Of a stretch of 35,160 nt of DNA, positions 30,748-35,160 are shown in pieces. Positions within the stretch are counted from its first letter, which is position 1, and each line of letters opens with the position of its first letter. Location of the stretch: assembly GCA_019090455.1 (NCBI GenBank), contig JAHRWA010000010.1, forward strand, positions 275,366-310,525. The letters are read 5' to 3'. The position numbers and the translations under genes are program-made. Source of the DNA: Pseudomonadales bacterium (GTDB taxonomy: Bacteria > Pseudomonadota > Gammaproteobacteria > Pseudomonadales > DC-out160). The notes under the pieces were generated by a model. The model did no database searches. It worked only from the letters and a program-made list of their open reading frames with translations, and was not told where the DNA came from.

Positions 30748-33111
30748 ATGGTGGCAAAAACTTGTTTTGAAGCAATCGTAAACCGTCCTTGGCATGTCAT
30801 TGCCTTAACACTGGCATTGACAATCATTGCAGGATGGGGCGCCCAATCTCTTGAATTAAAAACGGATTATAGGAAGTTTTTCTCAGAAGACAGCGAATAT
30901 CTTCAGGCGTATGAAAAACTGCAAGATACCTATAGCTCTTCAGATAACGTACTTTTTGTTATTGATCCTGCCGATAATGATGTTTTTAGCCAGGAGAGTC
31001 TGGAACTCTTATTAACATTAACCGACCTTAGCTGGAAACTGCCTTTTTCCGTTAGAGTGGACTCCCTTACCAACTTTCAACACACAGAAGCTGATGAAGA
31101 CGGCCTTGTTGTACGTGACTTAGTGGATAACGAATTAGACCTGACTCCTGAATATCGAGCTGAAATAAAAGCCATCGCCATCGCGGAGGATGTACTACGC
31201 AATAAACTCCTCTCCGAAAATGCAGATGTGGCCGCGATTAACGTCAGCTTTAGAATACCTCACCTCGAAAATTATGAGGAAAAAGAAATAGCCCTTGCTT
31301 CAAGAGCTTTAGCCGCAGAAATACGACAACAATTCCCTGGCTCCGAAATCTATATCACCGGCATGATCATGGGCAACCATGCGTCCATGGAAGTCATAGA
31401 AGAAGAGAGCAACAGTTTAATACCTCTCATGTTTTTTATTATTATCGCTTTCCTATTTTTACTTTTCCGATCTATCAAGGCGACTGCCGCCATCCTTGCT
31501 ATTATCATTGCCTCTCTTGTTAGCACAATGGGGATCGCAGGTTGGATAGGGTTTGAAATTACCAGCATTGTCGCGTCGGCACCGATTATCATTCTTACCA
31601 TGGCAATTGCTGATTGCGTTCATATACTTGTCACCTTCAATCACAATATGAGAGCCGGATTATCCAAAGTCGATTCCTTAGTTGAAAGTCTGACACTCAA
31701 TCTATCACCCGTATTCCTCACCAGCCTAACCACTGCCATCGGCTTTTTGACCATGAATTATAGCGATAGCCCTCCATTCCAAACATTAGGAAATGTGGTC
31801 GCCATCGGCGTTATCATGGCCTTCGTGCTGTCACTGACTTTGCTCCCCGCAATGTTAGTCATCATAATCAAAAAACCTAAAGCCACTCACGTTGATCAGC
31901 AGCCTCATTGGATAACACCCTTTGCCAATGCAATACTGAAATTTCGAAACCCTATATTCTGGGGAACGGGCGCGATAACCTGTGTATTAGTCGCCTGCAT
32001 CAGCCAAAATGAAATTAACGATCAATTTGATAAGTATTACGATGAATCCCGAGAGTTTCGTTATTCTTCCGACTTCGCCAACGAGCATCTATCCGGTCTC
32101 TATAATATCGAATATTCCTTAGAAAGCCCTTATGAAGGTGGCATATATAATCCCAAATTTTTACAGGACATAGAAAAATTTACATTATGGCTAAAGGAGC
32201 AGCCAGAAGTCTTACAGGTCAACAGCATCACTGATGTATTCAAACGTTTGAATAAGAACATGCATGGTGATGATGACAGCTGGTATAAGCTGCCCGTCGA
32301 ACAAGACCTAGCAGCTCAGTACTTTCTATTATACGAATTAAGCTTACCATTCGGTCTGGATGTCACTAACTTAGTCGATTTCAATAAGACCTCCACGCGC
32401 GTGTTTATCACGCTTGAAGAACAGACCACTAAACAAACCCTCAAAACGGAAGATAAATTTAGTCAATGGCTAAACTCAAACCTACCCAAAACCTCATACT
32501 ACCAAGGAAGTATGGTCGTCATGTTCTCGCACATGGGCATGGATAATGCTGAAAGCATGGTCAAAGCAACCACTATCGCCCTCATTCTAATCTCAATTAT
32601 TATTACCTTATCGCTCGGTTCAATAAGAATAGGAATGGTTAGCTTCATTTCGAATCTGATGCCTGCCGCATTGGCCTTTGGCGTATGGGGAATTTTTTAT
32701 CAACAGGTCGGAATTTCGGTTGCCATGGCTATTGGTATGACCCTCGGTATTGTGGTTGACAACTCAGTGCACTTTTTGAGTAAGTACCTACATGCAAGAA
32801 AAGAAAAGAATTTAGCGCCCGAAGCCGCCATACATTACGCCTTTTCTCATGTGGGCATCGCGCTGCTCATTTGTAATTTCGTGCTCATTGCGGGTTTTTA
32901 CGTACTCTCATTTTCTGTCTTCAAACTCAATGTAGACATGGGATTATTTACTGCGATCACATTATCTCTCGCCTTAGCCGTCAATTTAATTTTCCTACCC
33001 ACTTTATTATTACGCATAGACAAAGGCGATCCCCTCAACGATAAAACCAACAATAATCACTCACCCGCCGACGCACTAGAGATTAACACTTCAACCACGA
33101 AAGCTGCCTAG
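30748..33111 (+). CDS. MMPL/RND-superfamily exporter (COG1033-type, SSD-like)
   Basis: The 787-residue protein has the two-fold RND architecture. A first helix (about 15-33) is followed by a large periplasmic loop and a block of helices at about 225-375 with SSD-like character (FRSIKATAAILAIIIASLV, MAIADCVHILVTF). A second single helix near 405, a second periplasmic loop and a second helix block at about 610-765 (MTLGIVVDNSVHFLSKY) follow. Such proteins export hydrophobic or lipid-like molecules using the proton gradient. Acidic residues in the two helix blocks (ADC and VDN) are candidates for the proton relay. It may remove or traffic the hydrophobic substrate handled by the catabolic genes, but that link is speculative. 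The ribosome-binding site is weak. Confidence 0.9.
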   Translation: MVAKTCFEAIVNRPWHVIALTLALTIIAGWGAQSLELKTDYRKFFSEDSEYLQAYEKLQDTYSSSDNVLFVIDPADNDVFSQESLELLLTLTDLSWKLPFSVRVDSLTNFQHTEADEDGLVVRDLVDNELDLTPEYRAEIKAIAIAEDVLRNKLLSENADVAAINVSFRIPHLENYEEKEIALASRALAAEIRQQFPGSEIYITGMIMGNHASMEVIEEESNSLIPLMFFIIIAFLFLLFRSIKATAAILAIIIASLVSTMGIAGWIGFEITSIVASAPIIILTMAIADCVHILVTFNHNMRAGLSKVDSLVESLTLNLSPVFLTSLTTAIGFLTMNYSDSPPFQTLGNVVAIGVIMAFVLSLTLLPAMLVIIIKKPKATHVDQQPHWITPFANAILKFRNPIFWGTGAITCVLVACISQNEINDQFDKYYDESREFRYSSDFANEHLSGLYNIEYSLESPYEGGIYNPKFLQDIEKFTLWLKEQPEVLQVNSITDVFKRLNKNMHGDDDSWYKLPVEQDLAAQYFLLYELSLPFGLDVTNLVDFNKTSTRVFITLEEQTTKQTLKTEDKFSQWLNSNLPKTSYYQGSMVVMFSHMGMDNAESMVKATTIALILISIIITLSLGSIRIGMVSFISNLMPAALAFGVWGIFYQQVGISVAMAIGMTLGIVVDNSVHFLSKYLHARKEKNLAPEAAIHYAFSHVGIALLICNFVLIAGFYVLSFSVFKLNVDMGLFTAITLSLALAVNLIFLPTLLLRIDKGDPLNDKTNNNHSPADALEINTSTTKAA

Positions 33112-33148
33112 CGAAAGCTTACTGGAAAAGTGAAACATGAAAATGGCG

Positions 33149-34192
33149 TTAGCGTGATTCAATCCACCTACGCCAATCTCCATCTAGCTTTGTGAGTCCA
33201 CCTGGATATGAGTCCGCAAAGAGAGCGGCCAAACCGCCGTCCTTCTTCCACCAACCACTGCTATTTAAATTACTAAACACCGCCCGCAAGCTGTCAATCC
33301 CCTCCTGTGATGACAGCATTGCGCTCATCAATGACCAGGCTATCATGTAATAAGAATTTTCTACTCGAGCTGGAGCTGCCCTCCATTGTTTATTCGAAAT
33401 ATTTAAGTAGTATTCAACCGGCTGTAGCGACCCTTCGCGCAACTTGTGTTTCATCTTTTCCACCCAAGCCAACTTATAGGCCATGAATATTTTTTCCCCT
33501 TTCATCTGAATCAGTTCAAAACACTCGGCCAATCCTTCATTAAGCCAGTTTGGAGTCGATCGATATTTCATATGCATTATGGCGTGAGAGGCCTCATGAT
33601 AGAGCACCGATAATGTGGTTCGGGTAAATTCAGTGCCTAACATTACGACTTCTTTACGTCGACGAGAGTAGTGGCTCCTGGAAGTTGAGTGCCCGTTATT
33701 TTTGTTTAATTGGTATTTTTCAAATTCATCATATTGCCCAAACACCTTAATATTAATGTCTCGTTTCGGCGACTGAGGCCAGTCAAACCATCGCGCGTAG
33801 GATTCGTAGATACCTGCCACACTATTCTCTATTCCAATGCGATCTTCATAGGATAATTCATAGTTGATTAAATCGATGTTGATTTTAACTTCAGCCGATT
33901 GATAACCTGCAGGTGGCACATACCAATTCACATCAACGACTTCATCAAATTTAAAAAAATTCCCCACCGCCTCCAATTTCCCAGAGACATCCTCCGATTG
34001 TTGTTGCATCGGTGCCTCCTCTGAATAGTGCACTCGGCCTTGATCATCAACCCATTTAAATATTTCACTTTGTAAAGTTTCGCAATAAAACAAACTCATG
34101 AAAAGTAAACAGGAAACCAATAAGCAGAGCCTATGGTCTGCTAACTTATCACGCTGAGATTTCACCAAAATACGATTATCAATACCTTTCAC
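33149..34192 (-). CDS. Secreted DUF4124 protein with a gluzincin-like HExxH metallopeptidase domain
   Basis: The 347-residue protein has a charged N-terminus, then a hydrophobic signal (about 21-38, RLCLLVSCLLFMSLFY). A short DUF4124 domain follows directly (IFKWVDDQGRVHYSEEAP, 44-61), and a C-terminal domain contains YHEASHAIMH (H199, E200, H203). NEGLAE follows about 16 residues on; its Glu219 would be the third zinc ligand of a gluzincin such as the M61/DUF1570 type. The likely location is the periplasm or envelope, with peptidase activity untested. The start is GTG 34192 with TAAGGT upstream; no ATG precedes the signal segment. It stands alone, convergent with the MMPL gene. Confidence 0.82.
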   Translation of the reverse strand: MKGIDNRILVKSQRDKLADHRLCLLVSCLLFMSLFYCETLQSEIFKWVDDQGRVHYSEEAPMQQQSEDVSGKLEAVGNFFKFDEVVDVNWYVPPAGYQSAEVKINIDLINYELSYEDRIGIENSVAGIYESYARWFDWPQSPKRDINIKVFGQYDEFEKYQLNKNNGHSTSRSHYSRRRKEVVMLGTEFTRTTLSVLYHEASHAIMHMKYRSTPNWLNEGLAECFELIQMKGEKIFMAYKLAWVEKMKHKLREGSLQPVEYYLNISNKQWRAAPARVENSYYMIAWSLMSAMLSSQEGIDSLRAVFSNLNSSGWWKKDGGLAALFADSYPGGLTKLDGDWRRWIESR

Positions 34193-34869
34193 AGCCAGTA
34201 CCTTACATTGAGTTATGCTTACCTATTAATTCTAGCCCAATCAGTCGATATAAGTTGCCAACTTTGTGATTCGCCGCCCTAAGCACGACGTATGCACGTC
34301 CTTAGCTACAGCTCATAATGTAACAGTGAGTACGCGTAAGTTTACATTTTGCCGTTATGTTTACAAAGCCCTTCAACTATTTTCAAAAACCTACAATTTT
34401 GAGAACGGGGTAATCATCGCCTTAATAGCTAAAGAAAATAAACCTTCTTCTTTGTATTCACTATGACGATCGCACAGCTATGCTCCTTATATCTACACGA
34501 ATAATGACGCAAACCTTTACCTTTGATATTGTAAAAAATAAACTCACCCATTCATTCAGATTAATCAAAAAAATCTTATATATCAGCATATTTGGTTATA
34601 ACTCTTCTTTATTCGTTTGAGATATAGCTCAAACTCTAGCGTCAAACTCAAAAATAAAATCAAGATTACCCAATCCTCACAGCGTTTTTCAGACACCCTA
34701 CCAAGTCGCCATATCCAGGTCTGATTGAGACTCCCAGTGCCTCCGGAGAGCCAAATTTGAGACACATTGACTGTGCTATTATTGACCACCCAATTGACGA
34801 CACAATTGACCAATCGGAACTGCACGTCCTTACCACGAGCGTTCTAAACAAACTAACGGAGATCTATGA
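34193..34869. other. Intergenic region of about 680 bases, no gene supported
   Basis: This gap lies between the divergent metallopeptidase-like and small lipoprotein genes. It contains a bulged hairpin with a GACGT-ATGC-ACGTC core (34279-34305), a perfect 7-bp stem GTTTGAG/CTCAAAC (34615-34634) and the ATTGAC repeats at 34766-34816. The open frames at 34266-34466 and on the minus strand at 34583-34851 overlap each other or lack ribosome-binding sites, and none resembles a known protein. Confidence 0.55.
34766..34816. repeat. ATTGAC direct repeats upstream of the small lipoprotein gene
   Basis: The hexamer ATTGAC occurs at 34766, 34781, 34793 and 34805. The last three are in exact 12-bp register (ATTGACCACCCA, ATTGACGACACA, ATTGACCAATCG). 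The array ends about 54 bases before the ATG at 34870, where direct repeats often bind response regulators. A plain slippage repeat is the alternative. Confidence 0.65.
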
Positions 34870-35079
34870 ATGACCCAGACCTCAATCGAATCAGTTGCTC
34901 GCATACGCAATTTCATCCTGATTTCATGTCAACTTGTTACCTTTAATATTTTAATCGTAACAATGTCCGCATGCGGTGGTGGAGGGGGTGGAAATTCAAC
35001 TCAGAACGTAAATAGCGCTAACGGCAGCATCAATGACGACAGTAGCGATGACGACGGCAGTAATAACAATAACGTTTAG
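34870..35079 (+). CDS. Small lipoprotein with a Gly/Asn/Asp-rich tail, possibly the front of a broken gene
   Basis: The frame codes 69 residues. A hydrophobic signal segment (about 14-34) ends in TMSAC, a lipobox with Met at -3, followed by six glycines and a tail rich in Asn, Ser and Asp. Only about 35 residues would remain after lipidation, with no folded domain visible. Such Gly/Asp linkers normally join a lipid anchor to a large domain. After the TAG at 35077-35079 the same frame stays open to a TAA at the window edge (26 more codons), so it could be a truncated or interrupted gene. GGAG lies 8 bases before this ATG; an overlapping ATG at 34866 in another frame gives only a 26-codon product. 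Confidence 0.5.
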   Translation: MTQTSIESVARIRNFILISCQLVTFNILIVTMSACGGGGGGNSTQNVNSANGSINDDSSDDDGSNNNNV

Positions 35080-35160
35080 TATTTATTCATCGTGCAAGCA
35101 CGCTACCAACATGATAGTCATTTTGGACGCTATCGGATAGACCCAGGGCATGATGAATAA

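Noticed and set aside
34266..34466. 66-codon open frame in the long gap before the small lipoprotein
   Set aside because: No ribosome-binding site, signal or similarity is visible, and it starts inside a small hairpin.
34583..34851. Two overlapping minus-strand frames upstream of the small lipoprotein
   Set aside because: They overlap each other in different frames and run across the ATTGAC repeats. Neither has protein-like character.
1..35160. tRNA, rRNA, transposase, integrase or phage genes
   Set aside because: I looked for cloverleaf-like segments, integrase and transposase motifs and phage structural genes on both strands and found none that I could support.

Overview
The window looks like chromosomal DNA of a Gram-negative, aerobic, probably marine gammaproteobacterium. 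The grounds are a moderately AT-rich composition (judged by eye, not computed), Shine-Dalgarno starts, lipobox lipoproteins, a DUF4124 protein, two LysR regulators and a REC-PAS-GGDEF-EAL protein. A Cellvibrionales/Spongiibacteraceae-like source is an inference from gene style, not a database result. I found no rRNA, tRNA, transposase, integrase, CRISPR array or phage gene.

Layout. 1-3038: the 5' part of an EamA/DMT exporter on the minus strand, diverging from a PtrR-like LysR regulator across a conspicuous inverted-repeat operator; then a peroxiredoxin-like protein and a Ddn-type (deazaflavin/F420 family) nitroreductase. 3075-21138: a dense accessory block of lipid/ketone catabolism genes: SDR dehydrogenase, double-hotdog thioesterase, crotonase, Baeyer-Villiger-type monooxygenase, amidohydrolase-2, thiolase, NADPH:quinone-type MDR reductase, LLM flavin oxidoreductase, secreted alpha/beta hydrolase, acyl-CoA dehydrogenase-like protein, SRPBCC protein, a MaoC-like heterodimer pair, CaiB/BaiF CoA-transferase and acyl-CoA ligase. 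21524-25106: a c-di-GMP response regulator and a UbiB/ABC1 atypical kinase. 25829-28066: two tandem paralogous zinc alcohol dehydrogenases closed by a strong bidirectional terminator. 28199-35160: an Ig-like repeat lipoprotein, a LysR regulator diverging from an MMPL/RND exporter, a DUF4124 gluzincin-like metalloprotein and a tiny lipoprotein.

How the genes may work together (inference). The middle block has all the parts of a CoA-thioester catabolic route: activation (ligase, CoA-transferase), alpha,beta-oxidation (acyl-CoA dehydrogenase-like), hydration (MaoC pair, crotonase), hydroxyacyl or alcohol oxidation (SDR, ADHs), thiolysis (thiolase) and release (thioesterase). Added to this are oxygenative ketone chemistry (BVMO, LLM) and hydrolases (alpha/beta hydrolase, amidohydrolase-2). 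This fits breakdown of a cyclic or branched terpenoid/steroid-like ketone or acid, but the substrate cannot be read from sequence. Most of these genes stand alone on alternating strands, with only three same-strand pairs (LLM-MDR, MaoC-MaoC, ADH-ADH), which suggests assembly gene by gene.

The most unusual structure is not a gene. Many gene ends and intergenic spaces carry short degenerate tandem repeats of 12-23 bp. Several overlap or abut the stop codon (BVMO, amidohydrolase, LLM, CoA-transferase, ligase, MaoC). Two arrays, at 5951-6028 and 19370-19446, appear to belong to one repeat family. Possible regulatory repeats include a G-poor 12-bp array in the leader of the first alcohol dehydrogenase and ATTGAC direct repeats upstream of the last small gene.
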